This document shows, piece after piece, positions 45,109 to 54,732 of a stretch of DNA of 64,000 bases. The stretch is from UBA11865 sp963749825 (GTDB lineage: Bacteria; Chloroflexota; Anaerolineae; Promineifilales; Promineifilaceae), in assembly GCA_963749825.1 (NCBI GenBank), contig CAVVOI010000009.1, forward strand, positions 558,001-622,000. Direction: 5' to 3'. Position numbers and translations under genes: made by a program. Each line of letters begins with the position of its first letter. Position 1 is the first letter of the stretch. The notes beneath the pieces were generated by a model. It had not been told where the DNA came from. It saw nothing but the letters and a program-made list of their open reading frames with translations, and ran no database searches.

Positions 45109-45774
45109 ATGAACAATCTACTAGGCTTATTAATCGCATACATTTATATATTTGGCGTGATTGGAATCGCCGAATTATTGCGCCGCTGGCGTGGCTTCGG
45201 CAGTGATTTCACCCGAAAATTCATCCATATCGGCGTGGGTATGTTAGCCTGGTTTGTGCCCTTTCTATTTGATTCCCCCTGGCCATTTGTTTTCGCTGCC
45301 TTGACCTTTGCTCTCATAAATTTACTTGATTGGCGCTATGGTTTTATCTCGTCAATGTCAAGCAGTGACCGTTCGAATCTGGGTACGGTATATTTTCCAT
45401 TAGCAGCGGCCGTGGTAGCGATTATCTTTTGGGATCAACCACCACTTATGGTTGCTGCCTTGATGCCACTGACTTGGGGAGATGGATTAGCACCGGTCAT
45501 AGGCAGGGTATACGGACACAATACCTATGTTGTCTTTGGGCATAAACGTAGTCTACAGGGGTCTGTTGCCTTCTTTATATTTGGCGGATTCTTTACCTGG
45601 TTTGCGCTTTGGATAATGCCTGGGATGCCTGCGATTACTCCAGTAGAAGCCTTGTTGCCAAGCTTGGCCATCATCGCCACGACAACCGTTGCTGAAGGGA
45701 TTTCGCCCTGGGGATTAGATAATCTGACCGTCACGGCGACAGCTATCATCGTGTTACTCATTTGGCCCTTCTAG
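45109..45774 (+). CDS. Polyprenol/dolichol/phytol kinase-like membrane protein
   Basis: 221 residues with about six membrane helices. Motifs of the CTP-dependent dolichol/phytol kinase family: FTRKFIHIGVGMLAWF, RSNLGTVYFPLAAAV, LTWGDGLAPVIGRVYG and HKRSLQGSVAFFIFG. These enzymes phosphorylate isoprenoid alcohols in the membrane. It would recycle a lipid carrier or tocopherol/phytol. It lies 100 bases after the PfkB kinase on the same strand. Confidence 0.85.
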   Translation: MNNLLGLLIAYIYIFGVIGIAELLRRWRGFGSDFTRKFIHIGVGMLAWFVPFLFDSPWPFVFAALTFALINLLDWRYGFISSMSSSDRSNLGTVYFPLAAAVVAIIFWDQPPLMVAALMPLTWGDGLAPVIGRVYGHNTYVVFGHKRSLQGSVAFFIFGGFFTWFALWIMPGMPAITPVEALLPSLAIIATTTVAEGISPWGLDNLTVTATAIIVLLIWPF

Positions 45775-46010
45775 GGAGCCCCTGCTGCGAGGTCGTGAAG
45801 CTTGTAGATTTTTAGCATGGCTCTTGAAGCAGATGTCCAACTGATACCAAGGAAAAAGATGTCAGTAAACCTGGTACTCAAGAATGGCGTTATCCATATT
45901 TTTTGAAAGAATGGTCCAAAGTCTTCAGCTATCGCTATTGGCGGAAATAGGATAATCGCTGCAGGCAGCGATGAGCAGGCAATGGACGTGCGATCGAAGG
46001 TTGTCGATCC

Positions 46011-46604
46011 TCAATCAAAAACCACGACGTTTATCGCTGTACAACGGTAATTGTTACATAGTCCGGCCGCGCAGGCAGTTATTCCAATCACCAGGTCCAT
46101 TTCCGCACGAAAGGTTATATGATCGCCGGGGTTGGTGAGCGGGGGATGGATGGTGAGATCCCCGTCGGTCTGAATCTCAACATTCAGAAAGACGTTGAAC
46201 GGGGTGGTGATCATAAACGCTTCGATGTTGAATTGGGCTAATGATGTGGTCAGGTTATCCAAACAATTTGGATGGAGGCCATCATAGTCGTATTGCAGGC
46301 GAAACATCTCTTTACTACAAGGCTCAAATAAAAATCCATGGCGGCCTACCGTATCTTCTACAATGGTGAACATCGGCCTGCTTTCATTGGAATAGAGAAC
46401 ATGTCCCCTAGTGAGGAAAATGGTGCCGTTATAATCTATACTACGGCCGCTGGATAGGTGTTCGGTGATGTCGAGACGATTAAAAGCCAAAAGATCGGCA
46501 ACCTGTTCTCCCTCCGGATCGATGATACGCAGAAGCTGCCCGCGCTTCAAAGCTAGACCGGTGCCCGTCTGCGGCCCAATGTGATACGTCGTACTCGGTT
46601 TCAC
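46011..46604 (-). CDS. DUF1989 / urea-carboxylase-associated family protein
   Basis: 197 residues from a GTG start placed by GGAG. Family features: LKRGQLLRIIDPEGEQVADL, SSGRSIDYNGTIFLTRGHVL, ACAAGLCNNYRCTAINVVV and the central FMITTPFNVFLNVEIQTDG. DUF1989 proteins often accompany urea carboxylase or glycine-riboswitch transport genes, and a metal-binding role has been suggested. No urea genes are nearby. Confidence 0.85.
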   Translation of the reverse strand: MKPSTTYHIGPQTGTGLALKRGQLLRIIDPEGEQVADLLAFNRLDITEHLSSGRSIDYNGTIFLTRGHVLYSNESRPMFTIVEDTVGRHGFLFEPCSKEMFRLQYDYDGLHPNCLDNLTTSLAQFNIEAFMITTPFNVFLNVEIQTDGDLTIHPPLTNPGDHITFRAEMDLVIGITACAAGLCNNYRCTAINVVVFD

Positions 46605-46629
46605 CAGGGTTCTCCGTTTGCTTAAATGG

Positions 46630-48330
46630 CTATCTCCGTAGGGCGTCAGCTACGGTGGAGGATGTCTCCAGGTTAGGGGCGCGGATGACGATGGAGTCGG
46701 GGCCAAATCGATAAAGACAGAGGATGTCGATGGCCTTCCAGCATGTCCCGCCCTCAACCTGTGTCTGATCGCGTGTGCCATGGGTATTGGCGGCAAAATT
46801 AGTGAAGGCGGTCGAAAATTGGTCTTCGTCGGCCGGTGTATCCCAGACCAGGCGAAGGACCATCACCAACTCGTTCGTCTCCTTTTGCCAGTAAACGGCA
46901 TATTGGTCGCCGCCCCAGCCGGTGGCGGCCGTATCCACAGTTGCCTCGTCCAGCCGCTGGCCCAGGTACTCGCGCAAGAGAAATTCACCCAGCGTCGCTT
47001 CCTCCAAACGCGTCCAATCAACGCCTAAGGTACCGGTGAGCGGCGCCAGAGCTACGACTTGCGGGGCGTCGCCGGCAAGGTAGCGATCGGGGTGGATGAT
47101 GTGCTCAGTCGAGCCCGGTAAATTACCCCAGGTGTTATTTAGGCCGTCCCAGCCGCTCTGCTCATAAATACTCATGACGAAATCGCGACCGGTTGTGTAG
47201 GGGAACAAAAAGCTATTGACCAACACCGGTGGCATATAAGGCACCTCTGTGCTGAGCAGCCGGCTGGACAGATTAAAGATATCGACCAGCTCTTCCTGGC
47301 TAAAAAAACCCCGCTCGATATAAAATTCCTGGACCAGTTCGGCCTCTCCCTCGGCCAGGGCGCGGATGGCCAAATTAGCCTCATTGCCTAAGGATGTATC
47401 CGTTATCAACTCCAACTGAAAGTGCTGATCTTGCAAGGCGTGGACGAACTCGTGGGCGTATATCCACTGTTCGAGAGCATCGACTTCTTTGTCCTCGCTA
47501 AGAACAACAAACTCTTCCGTCGCCGGATCGTAGAATCCGGCGATATTTTCTCCAATATAGCGATGCGTAAGCAAGTATAGGTCAAAGTCACGCGGCATGA
47601 AGTCAAAAACGCTCAGGACCAGGGCGTCCCGGCGCGCGTCCTCCTCCGTGTAGAAAAGCTGGGCCCGCAATCGCTGTTTCAACTCGGCGCTTGACAGCAG
47701 GCTAGGCTCGAGGGGTTCTATCTTTGCCAGGCCGCGCGTCTCGATCACATTGCTCTCTACGTTGGCCCATATGGGCGCGAAGCGAGCGAGCAACTGGCGG
47801 TCGATGACTTGGATAGAGATCGGCTCGGCCAACAGCATTTGCCCGGTTCGACCAGTGAGAGAAACGATGACCTCGTGAGTGCCTGGATAATTGGGCGTCC
47901 ACGCCTGGTTGACCTCAAGCGTTGTTTGTTCTACACCATTAAACGTGCCGATATTTTGACCATTTGCGGTTAGGCTTACCATTCTGACGCCAAGGGGATC
48001 GCTGGCCGAAATTGAGAACTGAATAGTCTGGCCGAGATCGATAACCGATCTGTCGGTCGGTGAATCGATGGTTATGCTAGCCCGCAGTGGGGTGGGAGTA
48101 GGAGGTATGGCTGTGAGTGTTGTGCCCAAGCCTTCCTGAGCAATCGGCGCATCGGCCGTGGGTTTCCGAGTTGGCAATTCATTTCCCGCCGAACAAGCGG
48201 CTAGCAAGAGTACGGCAGCGCTCAAGACAATCACAACCGGTCCACGAGCGGCGGGCATGATCGAAATCGATCCCATTTTCTTGATGGCATGCAAAATCGA
48301 GAGGCCACCTGAATAATGAAGCATAACCAA
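46630..48330 (-). CDS. Lipoprotein with HExxH peptidase-like motif
   Basis: Up to 566 residues; the exact start is unclear because no SD fits, with candidate ATGs at 48324 and downstream. The signal peptide ends in lipobox LAAC. After a short linker there is a bacterial Ig-like domain (SITIDSPTDRSVIDLGQTIQ). The C-terminal part contains YAHEFVHALQDQHF (HExxH) followed 30 residues later by ALAEGEAELVQEFY, whose Glu could be the third zinc ligand (gluzincin pattern). A surface metalloprotease is likely; the substrate is unknown. Confidence 0.8.
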   Translation of the reverse strand: MVMLHYSGGLSILHAIKKMGSISIMPAARGPVVIVLSAAVLLLAACSAGNELPTRKPTADAPIAQEGLGTTLTAIPPTPTPLRASITIDSPTDRSVIDLGQTIQFSISASDPLGVRMVSLTANGQNIGTFNGVEQTTLEVNQAWTPNYPGTHEVIVSLTGRTGQMLLAEPISIQVIDRQLLARFAPIWANVESNVIETRGLAKIEPLEPSLLSSAELKQRLRAQLFYTEEDARRDALVLSVFDFMPRDFDLYLLTHRYIGENIAGFYDPATEEFVVLSEDKEVDALEQWIYAHEFVHALQDQHFQLELITDTSLGNEANLAIRALAEGEAELVQEFYIERGFFSQEELVDIFNLSSRLLSTEVPYMPPVLVNSFLFPYTTGRDFVMSIYEQSGWDGLNNTWGNLPGSTEHIIHPDRYLAGDAPQVVALAPLTGTLGVDWTRLEEATLGEFLLREYLGQRLDEATVDTAATGWGGDQYAVYWQKETNELVMVLRLVWDTPADEDQFSTAFTNFAANTHGTRDQTQVEGGTCWKAIDILCLYRFGPDSIVIRAPNLETSSTVADALRR

Positions 48331-48642
48331 AACTTACCGGCAGTGACCGGATGGCTCGTCTATTGTTCCCTATCGACGATTTAGTGCAATCACGTAAATC
48401 TTAATGGAATGTAAACCTGCGAGCGTAATTGCCCAGAAGTAGACCGCTACCGGCCAGGTTCATTCCCAAAGAAATTATGGCGGTATACCTAAACGGCTGG
48501 AAACGCGATTATACAATATGCGGGTTCTATGGAAACAGATGACCTTTGGGTCAGAACTGGCCCAACCAAAGCGCTTGCCACGGGTGCAATCAACCCCAAT
48601 CGAACACGTTTCCCTGAATAATAACAAATTTCACAAACTCCT
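48331..48642. other. Divergent intergenic region
   Basis: About 310 bases between the HExxH lipoprotein and the small-protein operon. No coding signal. The operon promoter begins at its right end. Confidence 0.4.
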
Positions 48643-48647
48643 CTTGA

Positions 48648-48676
48648 CATCTCCCATTTCTGGTACTATAGTACTA
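48648..48676 (+). promoter_or_regulatory. Promoter of the small-protein operon
   Basis: TTGACA, 17 bases, TATAGT: a near-consensus housekeeping promoter. It lies about 50 bases before the ATG of the 57-residue membrane protein and gives a short leader. Confidence 0.75.
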
Positions 48677-48726
48677 ATCGCGGAGCCCGGTGGTACTGTC
48701 TTCTCGATGAGGGATGAGGAGGAAAA

Positions 48727-48900
48727 ATGGATCTGACAGCGCCTATCGGCACAATAGCAATAATTGTCGCGACAGGGACTTTTATTCTGATTATCCGTGA
48801 AGTTGTACGGATCCTCTGGTTGACGATGCCCGTTTGGTTACGATACCTGTTGTCAGCAAGCCTGGCAGCGGCGATTTTGTTCGTTCTTTCGAATCTTTGA
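48727..48900 (+). CDS. Two-helix membrane protein (57 aa)
   Basis: ATG preceded by GAGGAGG at good spacing. The product starts MDLTAPIGTIAIIVATGTFI, then has a basic loop (IIREVVRILW) and a second helix (YLLSASLAAAILFVLSNL). Inside-out helical hairpin topology with little outside the membrane. The next gene begins 12 bases downstream with its own SD, and a consensus promoter lies just upstream, so this is a compact two-gene operon. No family recognised. Confidence 0.7.
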   Translation: MDLTAPIGTIAIIVATGTFILIIREVVRILWLTMPVWLRYLLSASLAAAILFVLSNL

Positions 48901-48912
48901 TAGGAGTAGGTT

Positions 48913-49140
48913 ATGGAGCAAATTGACCAACGAGAATCGGAATTCGAAATACTCACATTGAAGCCGCGATGGTCTTTGAGAGGGATGGTGTTCGAACGAA
49001 GCCCTGTGGAAAACAAAAATTCCATTATGATGCAATTAAAGGGTCAATATGTTTCCCAGGGATGGAAAATTGCCGATATTGGCTGGGCGAAAAGCCATCG
49101 ATTTGCCGTCGTCAAACTCGAGAAACCTTCGTTTATTTAA
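48913..49140 (+). CDS. Small soluble protein (75 aa)
   Basis: ATG with SD TAGGAG. A short protein of alternating hydrophobic strands (FEILTLKPRWSLRGMVFERS, GQYVSQGWKIADIGWAKSH, FAVVKLEKP) that looks like a small beta barrel. It is translated from the same transcript as the 57-residue membrane protein. No family recognised; possibly a regulator or adaptor of that membrane protein. Confidence 0.65.
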   Translation: MEQIDQRESEFEILTLKPRWSLRGMVFERSPVENKNSIMMQLKGQYVSQGWKIADIGWAKSHRFAVVKLEKPSFI

Positions 49141-49197
49141 GTGAGTGGCCAAGATAACGACTTGATTTTCCTTTAACCTCGAGGAAATCGGACGGGG

Positions 49198-50352
49198 TTA
49201 AAGTCCTTCTCGTGTTTCAGCTACCAGATTGTCGACCACAGCCTTAAGGGCTTCCCGCCTGTTTTCGTCGCCACCTTGTCTATTATAGACGTCGATTTGC
49301 CGGTCGGCGCTGGTCCCTTCCTTCAGAATTGTCCGGACGTAGTTAACTTCTTCGCGGCTACCTAAATCATCCAAAACATCATCCAGAAACTCTAGAAGTT
49401 CTTCCATAAGGAAATGAAATGGGACCGCTTCTTCAATGCCAAAATCAATCATTTCTCCCTGGATGCCATAGCGTAGCGCTCGCCATTTGTTTTCGGTGAT
49501 GTGCATATGCCGGTAGCGACGCCAGGATAAGTTGCTTTTGCGAATCTTGATCAATTTGGCGCATATGGCCTGGAATAAGGCAGCAACACAAACGGCATCT
49601 TCTATTTTTGTACAGATGTCCGAAATACGAAATTCCAACGTATCAAATAGGGGGTGAGGCCGGATATCCCACCAAATCTTAGCCACGGGATCTTGTTTGC
49701 CGAAAGAGCCAACCTTTTCCAAGGTTGATTCGAATGCCTTATATTCAGCCCACGAACTGAAAGTATGGGGTATCCCGGTTCGAGGCAACATTTCAAATAC
49801 CACGCTTCGATAAGATTTCAGGCCACTATTGTAGCCATGCCAGAAGGGCGAACTGGTGGATAAGGCCAGCAGATGGGGGATGAAATAACGGATCTGGTTC
49901 ATGATCTCAATCATTAAGTCCTTGGCCTCGGGTTCTGGGCCAAAGCCGACATGAACGTGCATGCCAAAGATTAATAATCCCCGGGCGACACGCTGCATAT
50001 CGTCTAGAAGCTCTCTATAACGCACCCCTTCAGTTATGGTCTGCTCTTCCCACTTGGCAAATGGGTGCGTCGAAGCGGCCGCAATTAGCAAATTGTTCTC
50101 CTCGGCCATGTCGATCACAGATCGGCGAAGGCGGACGATTTCCTGGCGAACTTCCTTGATATTTCGACATACATGACTACCAACCTCGACCTGCGACTGC
50201 ATCAACTCAGGTCTCAGGTTTAACCTAATGGACCGGCTTTCATCCTGTGACAGAAGTTCTGAGATGTAGGCGTGTAGATTGCGAGTATCGGGATCGATAA
50301 TCTGATATTCCTCTTCAACGCCAAGGGTCAGTGGGATAGTCGGTATGGACAT
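49198..50352 (-). CDS. Carboxylate-amine ligase, YbdK/GCS2 family
   Basis: 384 residues. The ATG at 50352 follows AGGAGG; an upstream in-frame ATG is less likely. The opening LTLGVEEEYQIIDPDTRNL is the GCS2 signature. RGLLIFGMHVHVGF, the conserved ALSTSSPFWHGYNSGLKSYR and HPLFDTLEFRISDICT follow. Relatives ligate Glu to Cys or other amines, with weak gamma-glutamyl-cysteine activity in E. coli YbdK. A glutathione- or ergothioneine-like thiol pathway is possible, but no gshB is nearby. It adjoins leucyl aminopeptidase on the same strand. Confidence 0.9.
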   Translation of the reverse strand: MSIPTIPLTLGVEEEYQIIDPDTRNLHAYISELLSQDESRSIRLNLRPELMQSQVEVGSHVCRNIKEVRQEIVRLRRSVIDMAEENNLLIAAASTHPFAKWEEQTITEGVRYRELLDDMQRVARGLLIFGMHVHVGFGPEPEAKDLMIEIMNQIRYFIPHLLALSTSSPFWHGYNSGLKSYRSVVFEMLPRTGIPHTFSSWAEYKAFESTLEKVGSFGKQDPVAKIWWDIRPHPLFDTLEFRISDICTKIEDAVCVAALFQAICAKLIKIRKSNLSWRRYRHMHITENKWRALRYGIQGEMIDFGIEEAVPFHFLMEELLEFLDDVLDDLGSREEVNYVRTILKEGTSADRQIDVYNRQGGDENRREALKAVVDNLVAETREGL

Positions 50353-50388
50353 ATCAAGCCTCCTGTCGTGAATATCCAATTCTCCTGG

Positions 50389-51882
50389 TCACCAATTTCG
50401 TAGAAACTCGATTAATAGGCGGACTCCAAATCCGGTGCCCCCTCGATTGATATAACCCTGCTCCTTATCGCTGAATGCCACGCCGGCAATATCGATATGA
50501 GCCCAGGCATAATCGGTGAACTGTTTCAAGAAAATGGCCGATGTCGCAACGCCGCCCATGCGACCACCGGAATTCTTGACGTCGGCAACATCCGATTCTA
50601 TTGCCTTCAAATAATCATCCCACAAGGGTAATGGCCAGACCCGTTCATGGGTTGTCCGTCCGGCAGCTACCAGTTTATCACGTAGCGTGTCATCTGTATT
50701 GAATAGCCCGGCCGCCATGTCTTTGCCCAGGGCGACGACACAGGCGCCCGTGAGGGTCGCTAAATCAATGACGGCTTTAGGGGAATATTTAGCGGCGTAA
50801 ACTAAGCCATCTGCCAGCACCATTCGGCCCTCGGCATCGGTGCTGATAATCTCGATGGTCTTCCCGTTACTCGCTCGAATTACGTCGGCTGGCCGGTAGG
50901 CATTGGCGTCAGGCATATTCTCGGTGCACGGAGTTATACCAATGACTCGCAAGGGTATATTTAGAAGGCCTACCACCTTCATTGCACCCAAGACGGCCGC
51001 CGCTCCGCCCATATCAGACTTCATTAAGCCCATGTTTTGACTGGGCTTGATCGAGATACCACCACTATCGAAGGTGATACCCTTTCCAACCAGGACGATG
51101 GTTTCAAGATCATCCCGGTCAGCATTGTGTTCCAGCACAATGAACTTTGGAGGTTCGCCGGCCCCTTTTGCTACGGCCAAAAACGCGCCCATATTTCGTT
51201 CAGCAGCCCATGAGCGGTCACCGATCGTGATTTTCATCTGGTGCTCGTTGGCGATTTTTTCTGCAATCTCGGCCATTTTGGTTGGCGTAGCAACATTGGG
51301 CGGCATATTGACCAAATCGCGAGCCAAAGCGACACCGTCGGCGATTGATTCACCGGTCCGAGCACTCGACTCGATTGGCGGTAGCTTGGCTGCATCAAAT
51401 TCGATTATCGTCAAGGATTCAACCTTGTGTTGGCTTTTCGCTGCGATTTTTTCTGCTTGATATTGATAAAGACCAAGTACCGAACCTTCAACCGTTGCCT
51501 GGGCCGCGGCATCTACAGGCAAGCCAGCAATGCCACCTCCATGAACGATCGTGGCCACATCGACTGCATTTAGCTCTCGTGCCCGTTTGATGCCCGCTGC
51601 AGCCGCCTTGCGTACGCTTTCCAAGTCGAAATCTTCACGTTTGCCCAAGCCGACAACCAATACACGTTTGGCCGCCAACTTCTCTCGCGGGTAGAAGACG
51701 GCGACTGTTCCAATTTTGCCATTTAGATCGCCATTAGCTATCAATTCGCTTATTGCGCCCTCAAGTGCTTGATCTACCGCACCGGTGGCGCCGCCAGGAA
51801 CCGTGACACCTTCGAATAAGTTGATGATAATAGTATCGCCCTTGCTATCTTGAATGCTGCCTTGGGCAATCGATATCTTCAT
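50389..51882 (-). CDS. pepA: Leucyl aminopeptidase (M17)
   Basis: 497 residues. ATG at 51882 set by AAGGAG. Two-zinc M17 peptidase that trims N-terminal residues of peptides. Metal and catalytic motifs are intact: VGKGITFDSGGISIKPSQNM, KSDMGGAAAVLGAM, ISTDAEGRMVLADGL and the closing WAHIDIAG. The N-terminal macro-like domain (about 1-165) is also present. It is about 35 bases upstream of the YbdK-type ligase and possibly in one transcript with it. Confidence 0.97.
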   Translation of the reverse strand: MKISIAQGSIQDSKGDTIIINLFEGVTVPGGATGAVDQALEGAISELIANGDLNGKIGTVAVFYPREKLAAKRVLVVGLGKREDFDLESVRKAAAAGIKRARELNAVDVATIVHGGGIAGLPVDAAAQATVEGSVLGLYQYQAEKIAAKSQHKVESLTIIEFDAAKLPPIESSARTGESIADGVALARDLVNMPPNVATPTKMAEIAEKIANEHQMKITIGDRSWAAERNMGAFLAVAKGAGEPPKFIVLEHNADRDDLETIVLVGKGITFDSGGISIKPSQNMGLMKSDMGGAAAVLGAMKVVGLLNIPLRVIGITPCTENMPDANAYRPADVIRASNGKTIEIISTDAEGRMVLADGLVYAAKYSPKAVIDLATLTGACVVALGKDMAAGLFNTDDTLRDKLVAAGRTTHERVWPLPLWDDYLKAIESDVADVKNSGGRMGGVATSAIFLKQFTDYAWAHIDIAGVAFSDKEQGYINRGGTGFGVRLLIEFLRNW

Positions 51883-51955
51883 GGATACTCCTTGATTGAA
51901 GAAATTTATGGGATTTGTGAACAACTTTACACCGATGCGAAAGGATTAACAACTC

Positions 51956-52948
51956 TTGAAAATACTCATACTTGGCGGAACGATATTCGTAGGCCGGCAT
52001 ATCGTCGAAGCAGCGATCAGCAGGGGGCATGAAGTTACCTTGTTCAATCGAGGTAGACACGAACCTGATTCATTTTCTGGCATAGAAAGACTCACCGGGG
52101 ATCGAGACGGCGACTTGATGGCGCTCCGGGATCGTGATTGGGATGTGGTCATAGACACTTGTGGTTTTGTACCCCGAATCGTACGAGACTCGGCCGAAAT
52201 GTTAGCGCCGGCTGTCGACCGGTATATATTTATCTCCTCCATCTCAGTCTATGCAGATTTTAGCCAACCGAATCTGGACGAGAACAGTAAGCTAGGTACT
52301 CTTGAAGATCCAACTATTGAGGAAATTAATGGAGAAAGTTATGGTCCATTAAAGGCCCTTTGTGAAACTGCCGTCGAAGAATCGATGCCTGGTAGGGTAC
52401 TCATTATTCGGCCTGGCTTAATTGTTGGTCCTCATGATCCGACTGACCGGTTTACCTATTGGCCTCATCGTTTGGCACAGGGTGGAGAAGTATTGGTGCC
52501 CGGGGATCCCGATAGACAAGTTCAATTCATTGATGCGCGCGATCTGGCGTTGTGGACGGTCCTTATGGCCGAAAGGTCCGAAACAGGGGTGTTTCATGTC
52601 ACAGGTCCAAGCGAGCCGCTGACTTTCGTGAATATGCTTGAACGGTGCAAGCAGGCGGTCGATTCGCCTGCCAGACTCAGCTGGGTGACAGAAAAGTATT
52701 TGATTGACGAGAAAGTTGAGCCTTGGATGGAGCTACCGCTCTGGATTTCGGGCCCCGAAGCGAATGGGCTGATGAAAGTCGATATTGGCAAAGCTTTAAC
52801 CGCAGGTCTTTCTTTCAGACCATTGGAAGAGACAGCACGGGATACAGTTGCCTGGGCGAAGACCCGTCCGGCCGATCACGAATGGAAAGCGGGGCTGGAT
52901 CCACAAAAGGAGTCGGATCTGCTAAGCAATTGGCACGATTTGGGTTGA
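51956..52948 (+). CDS. NAD-dependent epimerase/reductase (extended SDR-like)
   Basis: 330 residues from a TTG start (AAAGGA a short distance upstream). Nucleotide-binding ILGGTIFVGRHIVEAAISRG, then VVIDTCGF, a serine-rich strand YIFISSISVYAD, and SYGPLKALCETAVEE carrying the YxxxK-like site (Y-G-P-L-K). GRVLIIRPGLIVGPHDP and VQFIDARDLALW follow. It resembles plant/bacterial chloroplast-type epimerases that act on sugar nucleotides or RNA-binding homologues. Substrate unknown. It diverges from pepA. Confidence 0.85.
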   Translation: MKILILGGTIFVGRHIVEAAISRGHEVTLFNRGRHEPDSFSGIERLTGDRDGDLMALRDRDWDVVIDTCGFVPRIVRDSAEMLAPAVDRYIFISSISVYADFSQPNLDENSKLGTLEDPTIEEINGESYGPLKALCETAVEESMPGRVLIIRPGLIVGPHDPTDRFTYWPHRLAQGGEVLVPGDPDRQVQFIDARDLALWTVLMAERSETGVFHVTGPSEPLTFVNMLERCKQAVDSPARLSWVTEKYLIDEKVEPWMELPLWISGPEANGLMKVDIGKALTAGLSFRPLEETARDTVAWAKTRPADHEWKAGLDPQKESDLLSNWHDLG

Positions 52949-53036
52949 GCCAGACAGCCGAGCCATCTGGCTCCGCTATCTGGCTTGGCGTGATCATGCC
53001 ACGAACATGCTATCGGGCATCGGTCAATCGAGACAG

Positions 53037-53318
53037 CTATTTTACCTGGTCATTAATGTTAAAAGTAACGTTGCCCATATCTTTGACAATGACACCAATG
53101 CCCAAAGTGTTCCGGCCCCGTTTTAAGGGGAAGCCGGTTACCTTAACTGTTACGGCCTCACCTTTTCGCATCAGAACTGAGTGATCGGCTGTCACATCCT
53201 CAAATCCTGCTTCTTGATCGCCATGAATGAATCGACATTGTTTCATCGGGATCGGACGCCTAATTAATTGCAAGGGCCGCGCCCCGATAATTCGAACCGG
53301 TCCAATTTCATTCTTCAT
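53037..53318 (-). CDS. Conserved-looking small protein (93 aa)
   Basis: The first ATG is at 53318, but the open frame continues upstream for about 16 coding-like codons (ending GNESGFEFQ) to a TAA at about 53365 without another good start. Thus the real beginning may be lost or use a rare start. The product has strands RIIGARPLQLIRRPIPMKQC, VLMRKGEAVTVKVTGFPL and GIGVIVKDMGNVTFNI. No SD is visible and no family is recognised. It is probably a soluble beta-rich domain. Confidence 0.5.
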   Translation of the reverse strand: MKNEIGPVRIIGARPLQLIRRPIPMKQCRFIHGDQEAGFEDVTADHSVLMRKGEAVTVKVTGFPLKRGRNTLGIGVIVKDMGNVTFNINDQVK

Positions 53319-53469
53319 CTGGAACTCAAAGCCCGATTCGTTCCCTTGTAGGCTGCCCTTGACTTAGAGTGCCTTCAGCAAGAACTCGGGTATTTTGGCC
53401 AAAACAATCTTACCTCCGAGCTTTGTGGATCTATCAAGTTGGAGGCCTGGCTTGGGAATCACGAATCAT

Positions 53470-54732
53470 TTAAGTCTCCATAAGCACAGGCTCTATGTGA
53501 CTGATCGCCCAATCAATCTCATCCTTTGTGATTACCAGCGGCGGTGCGAATCGAATGACATTCTCATGTGTTTCTTTACATAAAATACCACGATCGCGGA
53601 GTGACTCACAGAAGCGCCGGGCGGGGACATTCAGTTCAACACCGATGAAGAGACCTTTTCCTCTTATTTCTTTGATGTATTCGCTTTCGATTCTCTCCAG
53701 CCGGCCTTTAAAGTAAGCGCCCAAATGTGCGGATTGTTCGATTAAACCATCATCTTGTAAGACTCTTAATGCTGCCCGGCCGATAGCGGCGCCTAATGGA
53801 TTTCCACCGAAAGTGCTGCCATGATCCCCGGGTCTAAAAAGACCCAGGATTTCTTGATCAGCAATGACGGCCGAGACAGGATAAAAGCCGCCACTTAAAG
53901 CCTTGCCTAGGATGACGATATCCGGCCGGACGCCTTCGTGTTCAGAGGCCAGGAGACGGCCGGTTCGGCCGAGCCCCGTTTGGATCTCATCTGCGACCAT
54001 GAGCACGTTGTGCCGATCGCAGATCTCGGCGGCGCTTTTCAAATAACCATCAGGAGGGATGATTACTCCACCCTCTCCCTGAATCGGCTCGAATAGAAAG
54101 GCCACGGTATCAGGGGTTATAGCCGATTCCAAAGCAGCAGCATCTCCATAAGGAATGCGAACGAATCCCGGGGTGAACGGACCGAAATCTTTGCGATATT
54201 TCTCTTCAGAAGAAAAACCAACGATCGTGGTCGTCCGGCCGTGAAAGTTGCCATCGCAAACGATGATTTCAGCCCGATCCTTGGTTACTCCTTTAATCTG
54301 ATAGCCCCACTTTCGCGCGGCCTTGATGGCCGTTTCAACAGCTTCCGCGCCGGTATTCATAAGCAGAGCCATGTCGTATTTCATCAGTTGACATAATTCT
54401 TCAAGAAAAGGACCCATTTGATCATTACGAAAGGCTCGGGATGTTAAAGTCACACGATTCATTTGGTCGATGGCGGCAGCCCTGATGGCGGGGTTGTTAT
54501 GCCCCTGGCTAACGGCCGAATATGCGCTCAGGCAATCAAGGTACTTGTTGCCCTCGACATCAAAAACCCATACGCCTTTAGCTTTTTCGATAACAACATC
54601 CAGGGGATGGTAATTGTGAGCGCCGAATCTGTCTTCAAGTTCGACGTATTTATCGCTGACTGATACTTTGGAAGTTTCTTCGATGGAATCCACCATCGAC
54701 TCATCCAACTCAAGCAGTGAACGGTTATTCAT
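53470..54732 (-). CDS. rocD: Ornithine aminotransferase
   Basis: 420 residues, ATG with AAGGAG. Class III PLP aminotransferase: FDVEGNKYLDCLSAYSAVSQ then GHNNP, MNTGAEAVETAIKAARKWGY, the PLP Asp in MVADEIQTGLGRTG, and the PLP Lys in VILGKALSGGFYPVSA. The opening NYHPLDVVIEKAKGVWVFD and the AYSAVSQGH loop are typical of ornithine rather than GABA or acetylornithine enzymes. It converts ornithine and 2-oxoglutarate to glutamate semialdehyde and glutamate. Confidence 0.93.
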   Translation of the reverse strand: MNNRSLLELDESMVDSIEETSKVSVSDKYVELEDRFGAHNYHPLDVVIEKAKGVWVFDVEGNKYLDCLSAYSAVSQGHNNPAIRAAAIDQMNRVTLTSRAFRNDQMGPFLEELCQLMKYDMALLMNTGAEAVETAIKAARKWGYQIKGVTKDRAEIIVCDGNFHGRTTTIVGFSSEEKYRKDFGPFTPGFVRIPYGDAAALESAITPDTVAFLFEPIQGEGGVIIPPDGYLKSAAEICDRHNVLMVADEIQTGLGRTGRLLASEHEGVRPDIVILGKALSGGFYPVSAVIADQEILGLFRPGDHGSTFGGNPLGAAIGRAALRVLQDDGLIEQSAHLGAYFKGRLERIESEYIKEIRGKGLFIGVELNVPARRFCESLRDRGILCKETHENVIRFAPPLVITKDEIDWAISHIEPVLMET

